Shown piece after piece: positions 37,887-50,900 of a stretch of 64,000 bases of DNA. The notes beneath the pieces were generated by a model. The model worked only from the letters and a program-made list of their open reading frames with translations. It ran no database searches and was not told the DNA's origin. The stretch's first letter is position 1. Each line of letters starts with the position of its first letter. The translations under genes were made by a program, and so were the position numbers. The stretch covers positions 14,617,001-14,681,000 of the forward strand of contig CM073562.1 of the NCBI GenBank assembly GCA_037074615.1, given 5' to 3'. This DNA is from Leucaena leucocephala (lineage: Eukaryota > Streptophyta > Magnoliopsida > Fabales > Fabaceae).

Positions 37887-40800
37887 TCAATCCTTTGTCA
37901 CTTGATCTGGGTCTTCAGCAGGAGTCTTGCTTTCTGTAGCAGCAGGTGTGTATACTTCTGTTTCCTGTGATATTGTGAATCAGGCTCATAAAAAAACTGT
38001 ATGATCGGTAAAAATATTAACTTCAAAGCGATAAAATTGTTCCCCCATTTCTTCATCAAAAAAATGTTTCATATTTGATCAAGAAAGAGGTGTAAGAAGA
38101 ATTCAAATTCCATTCTTGTCATCAAAGTAACAAAATCTATTATAGAATATAGTTTAGTAGGTTGATCTATTGCCATACTATCAATCATCTCAGTACCTCA
38201 AAGCATGGTAAGAGAATGATATAGCACTATAAGAATGAAGGTAAACTAAGTGAGAAAAATTGTAGAGCAAATTATCCAAAATAAAAGACACATCAATGCG
38301 CTTTGACTTTGAATGAACTTATGCATGCGTTTTAGGTGTCAATCAAGAGATGACCCCATACAAAAGAAGGGAAAGTTTGATACTTCCCCCAAACTTCCAT
38401 CTTATACGTTGTGATAGGAACCAACAGGCTTATTTGCAACATATTGATGTGTTTCACATGGCAGATTTAGAAGAAAAATTCTCATTTTGTCAATGCAATC
38501 ATACCTTCTCTAGACTTTTCTCACTACTTTCATTGAACTGGAAATCAGCAGAACCTTTATTTTCTGTATGCAATGAACTGGATGCATTGCCATTCACAGC
38601 AATACCAGAAGTAGAAGGATCATCATTCATGGTCACAGTATCAGATTTTACAGCAATTCCATCATCTGCATCCTCATTTCCCACCTGAACTGTTTTGTCC
38701 CTTGCCTCGTGTACTTCAGTTGCTTTAGCTGCTGCCTCCTCAGCTTTCCTTTTCTCTTCTTCTCTCTGTCGTCTTTTCTTTGCCTCTTGCTCCTTTATTA
38801 GCTTAAATCTACAAAATAAGGGGGTAAAGTAGTGTTATAAGAGGTGGAAAATATAAGACGTGATAAAATGAGGCTATCTACAATCATTTACCTGTCACCT
38901 GGTTTTGGCCCTTCTGATGTCGACTTCTCACCTAGACTGGCCTCTCTTTTAGGGGGATTTAGCTCAGAAACTGACTTCTGAATTTGCTTTAAATTGTCAT
39001 TCACTGTATCATCACGTACTTGTATCACTGGGTTTTTGGCCCCTCCAAGTTTTTGAAGCCATACTTGTTGTGCTGTGCTCAATATATTATTTGTAAACCT
39101 GCACAACTTAAACAAAATATGTAATTAGATAACATAATATATAGGCAGGGACAACAAGATGATTAAATAAATAATGCCAAATTAAAAGACTTCTACTTTT
39201 GCTTACCAGTAAAGACTTAAACCAGAAGGCACTGACAGAGCAAAGTAACCAATCATTAAAGGAAGGATCTTAGTTAGGGCCTGAGAACTCTTCATGTTGG
39301 GATCATTAGGCTGAAAATCAACAAGAAAAATAACAAGAAACTCAGCTACATAAATGTGCACCCACATAAAAGGAACCTCTTTCTTTCCATTTGAAAGTAG
39401 GATAAAGCTTAGAACCTGCATCTATCAGATTGAATTATGCATACAACACGACTAACCTGTGATGACTGCATTATTTGGACAGAAATGTACTGTGTCACAA
39501 CCAGCAATACAGGCAACACAAGGTAGGCCAATGTATCTGACCATCCAAGGGGTGGGTGACCATCCTGATGAAAAAAGAAAGGGCAAAGGAACCATTATGA
39601 AACAGACTCCACATTGAGATCCAACCCAAAGCACTTAAAAAATATATAAAAATATCAGTTGTAAACAATCCACCTATCTTAAATTCTTAACTAATTAGTT
39701 CCTTCCAAAGAAGATTCCTCATACTAATAATATAAATTAATTAAAAAAAATCACAATTCAACCTCATGATATGACGATTAAAGATAATGAAGCTGAAAGA
39801 AAATGATACCCATAATCACAAAAGCTGAAATCCTCGAAAGATGTGACATACCACAAAAGGAAAAAGCCAAGAGATACCGCTTCCATTTTGACGGGCAGCA
39901 ATTGTAGTTGGGCCAGCGAGGGAAGGTATCCAGAAGAAACCCTCTGTAAGAAGTCCCTTTGTGTATTCAACAAAAAATAAAAAAAATCAGGCAAAGAAAG
40001 TAGCAAAACATAAACTCCCTCAACAAGTGAAAATAAATTATATAGCAGCAAATAAGCTAATAAGCAAGCTACCTCATCAGCCACATTTGAAAGTGCTCTA
40101 TATAGCCCAATCCATACAGGTATTGTTGCAAGTGTAGGAAGACACCCTGGAACAAAGGGGAAAATTAAAAACGGAATTGCCAATTTAATTTGATGAGCAT
40201 CAGATTAATGCTTTATACAGGGTTGCTAGAAGCCTACCACTGCCTAAGCCCATTAAAACAGTTCTTATCCAATCTGAGATATAATGATGCTTATAGTTTT
40301 AGCAAAGTCATAGGAGCAAGGTTTACAATTTAGTCACAGGAAGCCTCATCCTGGTTTACATACTTCATTCTAATCAAATCATGTCACAGATACCTGCTAG
40401 AGGATTAATGCCAGCCAATTTATATAACCGAGCAGTCTCAAGTTGGATCCTTTCCTGCAGGGAGAAAGGTTACATGACATATGGATTGACAAGATCACAT
40501 TGGTAGCTAATATTGAAATGCTATCAATAGAAGTCATAGGATTGAAATTCTATCAAGCAGTATAGTAGCCACTTCATTTCTTTCCTGAAAAAACACAAAA
40601 ATTAGGTCGATTAAAGCTTCCATAGTTACAAGGTTTCAATGGAAAATCCTGAAGTTTTTAAAGTGTTTCCCAATTCAACAGTAGTACAGTCGTAATTTAT
40701 GAAAGAAGTTTCCTCCGAAAAAGTTAAAGAAGCCGAACAAAATACCTGATCACCAGCATAACGTTGCTGAATAGCCTTTATTTGAGGTTGCAAAGATCGC

Positions 40801-42162
40801 ATAGCCAAGGAAGATTCTACCTGTACAATGCCATTCAATTTTACACTATGAAATAAGAAACTAAATCACCTGTTAAGGTTTGAGAACTTTGTTATTGTCA
40901 CTAGCAGTGATACTCAGAACCATATATTTTTATGAGAAAGCAAACATGCAAAAAAATATTGACAAATATGATGAATTATTATTATTTTTAAAGAAAAGTC
41001 CTTCAGAAACGCAGACATGAGACCATAAAAATGTATTTGCATTGGTTATTTACTCAAGTTCAGCAAACCAACATTGATTTATATTTCAACAAGGACAAAC
41101 CTGTTTCTTTGTCAATGGAAATGTAGCAGCCTTAACGAGAATTGTAAGGAGTATAATGGCAAAACCATAAGCATATGGTACGTGCACGGCAGAAAGCCCA
41201 TCCTTCAGTACCTGAAAGTTTAAGTTACTTCTCAACATAAGTACCGGACCTGGACAACATATGATGGTAGATTGCAGAAATAGACTTATAAGAGAATTAC
41301 AGTTCAACATCAGGAGAGTCACCGAAAGTCATCATGGGGAACCCAAGATTCCTTCTATGAAAATAACAGTAAGAAACAGATAGAAAAAGAAAAGGGCAAT
41401 GACACGACTAAAATGTATTATCCCTCTTCTATTTTAGTTGGATTCCACTAGAAAAGAGGAAGCATTTAACTTGTATTGCTTTTACATTAATAATTATAAT
41501 CTAGCGGTAACGAGAAATGGCTGAAAAGTTTTGCTGAAAATCTTCATATACTTGAGATGCTAACCCCCTCTCCTTATAGTTTTCCTCCGCAATACTTCAA
41601 TTCCCAGAAAATAATTCAAAGTCTTTAAATAACCTTCTGTGGAAAATGGAAACGAAAACTGCGAAAAGGCAAATGCGGAACTGCCTTTCAAACTATTGAG
41701 TTAGGCTCAGTTATTCTATCGATTATTCAATTGATGTTTCGAATACAACAAATTTCACAATTACGAGGACAGCAAGTTCAGTAAAGTCGAAGAGCACGGA
41801 GTTCAAACCTTGAGAACGCTCTCCATGTAACCGGTAATACCAGAAAGCCAGTCGTTGTTCTGTTTGGCGGTAGTAGCCACAGTATCGGAAGATGAAACCG
41901 CAGAATCGGCAATAGTGTATAGAAAAGCGTCAGCCCGAGTAAGCAAGTCCTTGACCAGCTCCTCGGCGCCATGAGGTTCCGGTAGGAAACCAGGCTTGAA
42001 GGCGAACCTGGTGACGGAAAGCGAACGGCTCGGGAAGTTCCTGGAATGGAAGAGATTGGTGTGTTGGTAAGGTCGATGAAGAAGAGGGCTGGTCGTCGAG
42101 GTCGGCCGGTAAGAGAAAGAAGAAGAGGTTGCATTCGGCGCGAAAAGCAGAAGAGTCGCCAT
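37887..42162 (-). CDS. ALB4: ALBINO3-like thylakoid insertase (Alb4, YidC/Oxa1/Alb3 family)
   Basis: The 11 exons are 42162-41809, 41211-41101, 40820-40746, 40454-40394, 40146-40073, 39956-39852, 39564-39457, 39310-39207, 39098-38892, 38808-38505 and 37964-37887. They sum to 1581 nt, giving 526 aa. The first 60 or so residues are Ser/Thr-rich, a chloroplast transit peptide. The core insertase domain follows: DGLSAVHVPYAYGFAIILLT, KKQVESSLAM, QPQIKAIQQRYAGDQ, NPLAGCLPTLATIPVWIGLY, GFFWIPSLAGP and LPLMIGYFALSVPSGLSLYW. The long charged tail, including EQEAKKRRQREEEKRKAEEA, and the residues GLLTEGFFWIPSLAGPTTIA match Alb4 better than Alb3. By family knowledge it inserts or assembles thylakoid membrane proteins, notably ATP synthase. 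All introns are GT-AG. Confidence 0.95.
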
Positions 42163-42179
42163 GTGGTAGAAGAGGAGAG

Positions 42180-42187
42180 AAACCCTA
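42180..42187 (+). promoter_or_regulatory. Telo-box in the ALB4 5' UTR
   Basis: AAACCCTA 18 bp upstream of the ALB4 ATG. The same motif occurs in the CUL1 5' region. Telo-boxes are common near starts of plant growth and plastid-biogenesis genes. The functional role is inferred. Confidence 0.4.
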
Positions 42188-43275
42188 GCTATGAGCTACT
42201 CTGCTTATTGATGCCTGTGGTGAGGAAGATGAAGCATAAAAGAAGAAGAGAGAGATTCGTTCATGGAGGTAAAGCATAGCATTATAGCTGCAGTCGAGTG
42301 CCCGCGATTTTTGTTGCGTGGTATCTCTGGAGCGCAAATATTGGATTTTCCTGAGTTTCTGGGTTTTAGAACTTTGGAATTGGTGGTAAGGACGGTGCAA
42401 AAAAGGGGGAAATTTCTTAACATTTTGAAAAACAAAATTAACAAAAAATACTACTTAAAATTCAAAATCTCAATAATTCCTAATCATTCTAAGTTATTAT
42501 TTTTTATTTAATTATTATTAATAGAATATTATTAAAGATAATTTTAAAAAAATTAATAAATATATTTTATATTTATAATTAAAATCAACTATTTATTTAT
42601 ATTATATATTAGTGACAGAAAAAATATTAAAATTTAAAAAATAGTAGATTTGAAATTCAAATAGTTTCTTTTAATTTTGTTTTTTTTATTTTTTATTACA
42701 AAATTTAATGTCTAAGATATTTAAGTAAATATAACTCTTCTTTATCTATTTGCACACATTATTTTTAATTATTTGAAAATATTTTTGATGTGGATAAGTA
42801 TAGTAATTGCATTACGTCGGTATAATTTATGGGTGTGGATTGTTTAGCAATTTTTTCAAAAAAAAAAATTGTTGGAAAGGACAAATATTAAGGGGGGAAA
42901 ATCTCCTCTCTTTAGGTAAGAAATATCCTTTTTGCTTGTGCTGATAGCAAATCTAGAAATGTTCTTTTTAGTTTTCACAAAGCATGATTCACAAATTTTG
43001 TTTTTTTGGTTGATAAGAAACATGATTCACAATTTAGTTTTTCGTTGGACCTCAAATTCAAATTTTAGTTTAAATAATTTGATGGATGGTTTTCAAATGC
43101 TCATCCGTGTTGGGACTGACTATGACGGTAGTGGTTCCCACAGTTGAATAATTCAAAGAAGTTCAACAAGTGTTGATAGAACATAAGATACATGCTTTGC
43201 AGGATTTTCTCTTTGGTGCCACCTAGAACCTCGACTACCAAAAATGCTTTTGACCATGGAACCATTTACTTGACA
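42188..43275. other. ALB4 upstream and AT-rich intergenic region
   Basis: The first 200 bp or so likely hold the ALB4 promoter. The rest is AT-rich with no supported gene. Confidence 0.5.
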
Positions 43276-43760
43276 GGGTTATAAAAAAAATTTTAACTCA
43301 AATTTTAATTTAAAAAATTTTAAAATAAAATATTATATTTGTCTAAAAATATTTTTAGACTCAACTATAGTTTTAAATAACTTATTGAGACTGGTTTCTA
43401 AAATAGTAAACGGGATTATAAATTATCCAATTATTATTTTATTTTTACTTTTTTTTACACATTCTCTACTCTCTATTCTCCCTTCTTCACTATATTTCTT
43501 CTCTCTTATCTACCCTCTCTCATCTATTATCTCTCTTATCTCTTTTCTAACCTTTTTTCTCTATCTTATTTTTAATAAAATCATATTATTTTTTATTATT
43601 TTCTAATTATAAAAATTATTCTAATAATAACTATTTAAATATTTATTTATTTATAACTATTTTTTTCTATAAATTCTTCTTTAAAAGCCTATTTTTTAAA
43701 GCTGTCAAAAATTTATTTTTTTTCATAAGTTATTTTCTAAACTCTTATCTAAATATACCC
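43276..43760 (+). mobile_element. MITE family A, copy 4 (degenerate)
   Basis: Colinear with copies 2 and 3 through 'aactatagttttaaa', 'aattatccaattattatttt', a long pyrimidine-rich centre, 'taataactatttaaat', 'tttttttcataagttat' and the closing ttatctaaatataccc. The ends are eroded and no matching flank repeat is visible. Confidence 0.65.
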
Positions 43761-45703
43761 TATATAACACAGACTCTCTCCCTCTCTACCCCTTACTCCC
43801 TCACACACAATCCTAAGTATCTAACTTCTAAAAGGTCTTAATCAATTTGCTATATATATTGATGTTGTTGGTTCTCAATAGGTAATGGTTAGCAGAATTG
43901 TCGAATTTGTCAAATTTATTATGATCTCATTATAATTTTGCTATGTCGGTTCAATGGTTGTTAGTAGAGTTATTAAGTTGACAACTAACTACCTTATCAT
44001 AATTAGTAGTCAATTAAATATAAAAAAAATATTTTAAAAGGAAAGTTGCCAAAAAAAAAATATTTATCTTCATTCGCAAGTGATTAGTCAATTTTTGAAA
44101 GGTAGTTATCCAATTTGTTACCCAAACATTTCTACAACAATGCCATTAATTTCACTTTATGAAATGGTAAGAACAACTACAACAATGTAATTGATCTCAC
44201 AGAAATTCAGCTTCTCAAGTCACAAGTGTTAACAAGTTCCTAAAGACCCTTAACATATTTCGTTTAACAAATATTATTTTTATCTTATTTATAAATCATT
44301 TTCAACATATTTAACTATAATTAAGAAAAACATCATTCTCATTAATTATACCTTAATATTTAATCATTTTTCAACTTTAGTTTTATTTAATATCCAATAT
44401 ATATATAATAAGAATAAAATCTACACAATAATAAATTAAAGATAAAATAAGATAAAAAAAGACGGACAATAATTTATTCTCATTTTTCCTTACGAATATG
44501 ATAAGAGGAGTAATATTTTTTTACTTTATAAAAATGACAATAAAAATTAAAATAATGATGTCTAATTTAAAAAATATATATATTCTTCAGTCAAAATTAT
44601 CGGTGGGCTTTCAATGGCAATTTTGATATAACAAATAACTGCTTTCATTGAAATCATAACAATAATTAAGAGAAAGAACTCGTTATATCACACATGTTAA
44701 AGTTTAATAGTTATTTTATATAATATTATGCCCAGTATTATTAAGATGTATTGGTGGCCTGCTGGTCATATAACTTCTCAAAAATCAGAAGGTGGTGAAA
44801 TCAAATCCTCTTGACCTTTTTTACTAAAAAAATAAAAAAATCTTCTGTGATCAATGGTGACAGAAATTTCGATGGAGGGAGTTTTTTTATATCAGATAAT
44901 TAAATCATTTTAAAAAATAATAATTTCCCAACATTCTCTATAAATTTCATAAAAATTAAGTCATTTTTTAATCACCATTTTATAATCTTCATATTTCACT
45001 TTTCTTCATATTTTTTGATATAATACTTTTTTCCATTTTTTAAATTTCAGGCGGTATCCCCAAATCGATAGTTAGAGACTAATCATTTTAAAATTTATAG
45101 ATCTTTAAAGTAGATTTTGTCTCTCATAATAAAGTATTTTCTATACACATGGTTTAATGTAAACCCCATCATATTATGTTCAAGAAACACAGCTATCTGC
45201 CAATTATATTGAATTTTTTTTTATAGAAACTAAATGGTATTCCCTAATCTATAATTTCAAGACATTTTCTTAAAATAAAAATTATTAAAATAAATTTTAT
45301 CCCTCCTAACAATTTTTTTTTCTGGGCTGATTTGCGGACTAATTTTCCTTCCATATTACATGTGCTAATTCCAAACATTTGGGCTCGAAGTTTTTGTGGG
45401 GTGAAAAGAAGTCCAGAAATCTGCTACCAATCCATTTCTATTTTTATTTTGTACTCAAAACGTTTAAGTGGATTAATTACTCTTACTAAAATTAAAATAT
45501 AATCTCAAAATTTAAAAAATATTTATAAAATTATTTATTAAATAAATTTTTATAATAATAATAAAAATTAAACTTATATCCTTATAAAATATAAATATAT
45601 TTTTTATTATTTATATTAACTTTATTAGCTATCTTTTTCTATTTAAATACACGACATGTCGTTTTTCTGTTGCCTCTTTTTAATGTCACGTTGGAACAAA
45701 AGG
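43761..45703. other. Intergenic region upstream of PSBY
   Basis: No gene is supported. Around 45050-45200 a stretch resembles 770-925 near the left edge (cgatagtt…agact, ttttctat.ca.atggt.t), a possible old repeat. Confidence 0.5.
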
Positions 45704-45772
45704 GATAAGAAGGAGAGGGTGGAGGGGTGGGATATGAGGTCCATAACTCGCCAATCACACTCTTCGGATAAG
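45704..45772 (+). promoter_or_regulatory. Two I-box (GATAAG) motifs upstream of PSBY
   Basis: GATAAG at 45704-45709 and 45767-45772, with a CCAAT at 45751-45755, 180-250 bp before the PSBY ATG. I-boxes are typical of light-regulated nuclear photosynthesis genes. A clear TATA box in the right place is not obvious. Confidence 0.45.
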
Positions 45773-45949
45773 AAAAGAATCCAAAAACCGCAATTTTATT
45801 GGATCTCATTTCTCACACTTGGCCTTAGCATTTTCCCCAAATAAATCTTGTATTCCACTTTCCTCCATTCATTCTCTGCAATTCCAAACGCTCAAGTTTA
45901 TCATCCATCATCTTCTTCATAGTACCAAGCTTGATTTACAGGTTCATCA

Positions 45950-46558
45950 ATGGCGGCAACTGTATCAGCAATGGCCATGACCAGCGCAAAATGCTTCAAT
46001 TCACCGAAACTCCCTAACCCCACCAAGTTAGCCGCCACCAAACCCACCTCTCTCCTTTATTTTCAGAACCTCCCAAAGGGCCTAACCTCCGAAACCACCA
46101 CCATCGCCACAAACCCATCAACTACCCTCGCCGGAACTGCCATTGCTGGGGCAGTATTCACCGCCCTGAGCAGCGCCGACGCCGCCATGGCTGCCCAACA
46201 GATAGCTGAATTAGCAGAAGGAGGGGATAACAGAGGGATAGCTCTGTTGCTACCCATAATCCCAGCCATAGCTTGGGTTCTGTTCAACATTCTTCAGCCA
46301 GCACTGAACCAGCTGAACCGGATGAGAAGCTCCAAGGGAGTGATCGTTGGGTTAGGGCTCGGGGGGTTGGTGGGGTCCGGGATATTGGGGTGGGCCCCAG
46401 AGAGCTCGGCTGCTGAGGTGGCAACCATTGCTGCAGAGGCTGCAAGTGACAACAGGGGTCAGCTTCTCCTGTTTGTGGTGGCGCCGGCAATTCTGTGGGT
46501 GTTGTATAACATATTGCAGCCTGCTCTGAACCAGCTCAACAGGATGAGATCTCAGTGA
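45950..46558 (+). CDS. PSBY: Photosystem II PsbY precursor, two-domain
   Basis: Single exon, 202 aa. A transit peptide with a hydrophobic thylakoid-targeting part ends near ADAAMA (about 80). Two copies of the PsbY unit follow: DNRGIALLLPIIPAIAWVLF with NILQPALNQLNRMR (93-126), and DNRGQLLLFVVAPAILWVLY with the same NILQPALNQLNRMR (167-200). They are separated by a hydrophobic segment (about 131-147) and an Ala-rich cleavage-like site (SSAAE). The precursor is known to be processed into two small single-helix PsbY proteins in the thylakoid membrane next to cytochrome b559. The length is close to that of Arabidopsis PSBY. Light regulation is likely, given the upstream I-boxes. Confidence 0.97.
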   Translation: MAATVSAMAMTSAKCFNSPKLPNPTKLAATKPTSLLYFQNLPKGLTSETTTIATNPSTTLAGTAIAGAVFTALSSADAAMAAQQIAELAEGGDNRGIALLLPIIPAIAWVLFNILQPALNQLNRMRSSKGVIVGLGLGGLVGSGILGWAPESSAAEVATIAAEAASDNRGQLLLFVVAPAILWVLYNILQPALNQLNRMRSQ

Positions 46559-46569
46559 GTTTTTGGTTT

Positions 46570-46610
46570 ATGAATGGTGAATGGTGAATGGTGGTGGTGG
46601 TGGTGGTGAT
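46570..46610 (+). repeat. Microsatellite (GAATGGT/GGT)n in the PSBY 3' UTR
   Basis: Three GAATGGT-type units followed by about six GGT units immediately after the stop codon of PSBY. Confidence 0.85.
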
Positions 46611-47983
46611 AGGGGATTTTTGTTGAATGTATAAATTATAGTGACTTGTGTTGTAAGGTACTCAATGCTGGAATCAACTTTTTCAATCTGTGTTACGTTT
46701 TTGGGTTTGGTTCCTCACCGCCAAGGATTAGCTTTTGCTTATGTTGATATGGACTCTAAAGCCAACAAATTGTCTCAATAATTTTGTTGAACCTGAATAA
46801 CCATAGTTGATTCCACAATTGGCTTAACTCATTTTGCTCATGCATGATTCCGATAATTGATTTTTGTGATAAATTAAAGTAATTAAATAAATTTTTTAAT
46901 TATGATTAAATTTAATCTTAAAATAAATTTATATTTTATACGTCATAATTTATTAAAATTAATTAATTAATTTTTATACTAATTATAATAAATTATTTTA
47001 ATTAATTTTTTAAATTTATTTAAATTAATCAATTAATTTTTAATAGTTCTATTTGTAATTGGAGATTTTGAGCATTAAAATGCAGCGCCTCCTTATAAAA
47101 GGAACATCTATAGATAACATTATGAGATGGAAGTTTCTAGGAAGGAAAACCTCTAAAAAGTTTTATTTCCCTTTCTAAATTTCTTGTCATTCATTCAATC
47201 TAGTGGAGTATGACAACATGCTCCTTCTATCGAAACATTTTATTTGCTCTAAAATATATGTAGAAACTTCACTGTAAATTGTTTGAGGAAGAGGGAAGTG
47301 GAGGAGGTTGGGGGCGGAGGAGGGTAAAGGAGGACGGCAAGGACGGAGGAGGCGTAGGGCGAGGACCAAGAGCATGAATGTCTTTTGGCATGATTTAATC
47401 CTCATTCATGAGGTCTACACTTGAAATCAGGATGCAATAGTTTAAGCAAATGTGGAGCACATGATGTAATTTCTATGCCATTGATAAAGCCAACCAAACA
47501 CCCTGAATAAATAGAAGTACGTGCGCGAGATAAGGAGCACAAGGAAAAATAAGTTCTCTTTTAGTTTCAAACTGTCAATTAAGTGATTTAACAACTTCTA
47601 AGGGATGAGATAAGAGGTCTCTCTAGAACTTTTGGGCTAATAGAATAATGAACTACTATCATTTTCACATTGTCATTCCACATTTCTTCCAATCCAAACT
47701 TAAACCACAGACCCTTCTTCCTATATTCAATATATTTAAACCAAAATATCTGTTACCATTGGCGGCATTTGTAATAACTTGCAACAATGAGACATAAATC
47801 GACCCATGATTGGCATCTGAAGAGTTTAAACAAAAAACCAAACTCAATTCTCTATGCTGAATCGAGGCAAAAGGAAAATCTCTCCAGCACAAGAAATAAA
47901 GAGATTTATTTGGCTTTTCTCAAATGATCTCATATGCGAATAGCTGCAATGAGGTAAATGGAGAAAGACAAGAATCGCAATAT
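46611..47983. other. Convergent spacer
   Basis: 3' UTRs of PSBY (left) and of the next gene (right), plus AT-rich DNA. A G-rich island at about 47282-47370 (ggaggaggttgggggcgg…) stands out but holds no recognisable gene. Confidence 0.5.
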
Positions 47984-50900
47984 TTATGGGTCTGCCAAGC
48001 TGTCTGGAACAAAATCAACTGGTTGACTATCACTTTCTTCTAATTGCGAGGCCGTCAGTTTAGCCCTCTTATACCTTCTTGAGCTTCTCAGAATGCTATC
48101 AAGGGGCATTCCTTTTTTAACTGACAAGCTGCCAAAGTAAAGGTTCAGACACTGCTCTAACCAAAGTATAAGAAACACACAACAAAAATTCCCTAAAAAC
48201 ATCTAATCAAGTGCATAATGTATAAAGGAACAATTGGTAAAAGATGGAGGTTGAGAATCCAATCAGGAACACTTCCAAGAATCTTGACTCTAGCACAAAC
48301 TTCTGATGATCTATTATAGTTGCAAACTAATTGAAATCACACCATTCACAGTTGAGTAGTAGATTTTGATTTTAGTGCAGATGGTCTCAAAGACTCAGTC
48401 GAACCAGATTCTACCGCAACATGGAAGGGTAAATGGTGCAACTCCAAATGATGTGTGACATTGTCACACTTAACCTTAGTTCAGATGGGAAGAAAATTAG
48501 AAATAAAAAAAAATACTAAGAGGGAAAACTCTAAAAAATGGTAAATTTTATTACTATTTTTGGAAGTTTTCCTTCATAGTATTCCCTCCCCTTTATTTTC
48601 CTCCAATTTTTCCTCCATCCAAACCAAGCCTTAATTCTGGGGCAAGTTAAACAGTTTTGTCCCCTAAAATATATTCTTCTTGATAATTGTTCGTGCAGCG
48701 AAGGAACATATATCTATAGTACAGGTACTGCAAATACGCAACCCAACTCTATCAAAACAAGATAATTTGTCCCATGAGAAACTGAGAATAGATGTGAAAG
48801 GCTCATTCCATTGAATAAGCCATCCACATAGCACGTAAGCACCGATAATTTTGACCAAGTAAATTGAAGCTATGATTAACAAATATTATAGATGACCGAA
48901 ATTTATCTTCAAAGATATTACACATATCTCGTCCATTTTCAGCATATGTAAATAGCACAAAATGCATTTTAATATAGAGATGATCTAAAATGTTATACTT
49001 GTATGTGCTTTTCTTAGTGTAAAAAAAAAGTAAATAAACAAAAACATGAAGATTTATTGAGGAAAATAGCCATTCAATCATTTAAGACTGCCAACTTTTA
49101 GCTGCATGATTGCAATTAACTAACCGTGATTTTATACCACTTTCTCCATCAGTCTCCGGTCCTGTCCCATGTGAACCTGTTGCAATTTAGTTAAAAAAGA
49201 AAAGAAATCAGTTTGAGGTCCCATAATCTGCAGTCATATGAAGAAATGTAGAAAATTGAGAATGAAGTCGTGTTTTTTTTTTTGGGGTGGGGGGGTGCTT
49301 GCGTCCAAAACATACACATCAAAATTCTAAAACAGAAATAGAACAAGATCCATTTTCAAAGCAAAAGAAACCAAAAATGATGGAACAACATACACCAGAG
49401 GTCAATATTAAGCACTTTCTGAGTAGCTGCAAAACTTATAGAAATCAATACTATAACTTTCTACCTCTGATTTTCCTATACTTAGAAAGTAACACCGTAA
49501 GCACATTAACTTAAGAATTCCCAAAACCAGAAGTCATTGAATTTCCAACCTATTATCATCCACACAGGACCCAGCCACATACAGACAGAAAGAAAGACTC
49601 CCAATTAGAAAAGATTTCAGTATATACTTTGTATAGAATTCACACCTGCATCACTATCATCATCTGAGTAAACATCTGATGGACTTCTAGTGCTGGAACT
49701 GGAATCATAAACTTTTTCATATTTGTCTTCAGAGGTGCCACTACTGTCATCCTTGAAAATTGTTCCTACTAACAAGGTCTTCTTTTGCTCTTTTTTACTC
49801 ACAACTCCCTCAATATTATTCCCAGAAGCTTTTCCAACTTTATTTTGAACCATTTTCTTTAGGTCTTTGGGCTTAGAACTTGATACGGGAAAAACTTCAC
49901 TATTTTTTTCCAAATTCATACTCTTCCTAGAAGATTTGTTAACTTGAGGCCTTTTATTGTCTTCAATGGTGGACGTGACACTATTGGACTGACTAGACAA
50001 GTAAGCTTCTTGTTCAGTTCTGCATGCTTTCAGAACCTTCTCATCAGGATTAATCCCAAGCCCATAGCCCTCCTTCGACAACAATTGCTTTGTGGAGCTT
50101 AATTTCCCACTATGAGTATTTCCTTTCATTAAATCACGCACTTTTCTGTTCTTTCCAATCATTGCCTCAATATCTGTTTTTTCTGCACCATTCTTGTCAA
50201 CAAGAATGTCATCTGATACAATATCTTTATGCTGCTCTTGCCCAGATGCAATATGTTGTTCAGAATTAATCTTATCCTTTTCAGTGGAAGCTTTCAAGTG
50301 GTTATCATCTTCATGTCCGAAAGAAGACACTGAATTTATAGCAGTTTCATTAGCTCCAGGAGGGGATTTGTAATTCGCTTTGGGAACATTTGAAGGAGAA
50401 TGGGGAGGTTCAGTTTCAACATCTCTATCAGGTTCCATAATTGGCCCACTTGATTTATTACTGGACTTTGTACTAGTGGACTTGCTTTTCTTTTTCTTTT
50501 TAGATGTTAGTTCCACAGTTAGTCTGCCGTCAGAAGCAGTTGATGGCTCTTCATAATCAAAAACCTGATCTTTTGTTAGCATTTCTGGCACACCTTTTGT
50601 GGGAGGAGTTTGTTTCTTCTTGGATTTCTTTCTCCTTTTCTCACTCGGATTTTCAGCATGAGCTTTAGTTTTGCTGATGTTTTCCATTACGCCAACATTA
50701 ATGTCATTTACTTCCTTATCAGTATATGAAGTCCCTTTCATTTCTCCTGGCTGTACCCCTTCCCCCTCTGTTTGATTTAAAAGATTTTCCTCATTCATTG
50801 TGTTTACAGAGGTAGGATCATAATTTGTTGCTTGACAGGATTCCATTAAAACAGTATCATTCTTAGAAGCATCTACATGGACAAAATCTTCTTTAAGTAA

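Noticed and set aside
38350..38688. Plus-strand ORF of 112 codons
   Set aside because: Overlaps ALB4 exon 10 and its intron on the opposite strand. No independent support.
47187..47405. Minus-strand ORF in a G-rich island
   Set aside because: Composition-driven (Pro/Leu-rich from GGA/GGC repeats) and not linked by splice sites to the neighbouring gene.
49617..49645. Stop codon of the large ORF at 49617 as the protein's C-terminus
   Set aside because: A GT donor at 49645 joins in phase to 49176-49125 and then 48128-47984, giving a C-terminus with its own coding character.
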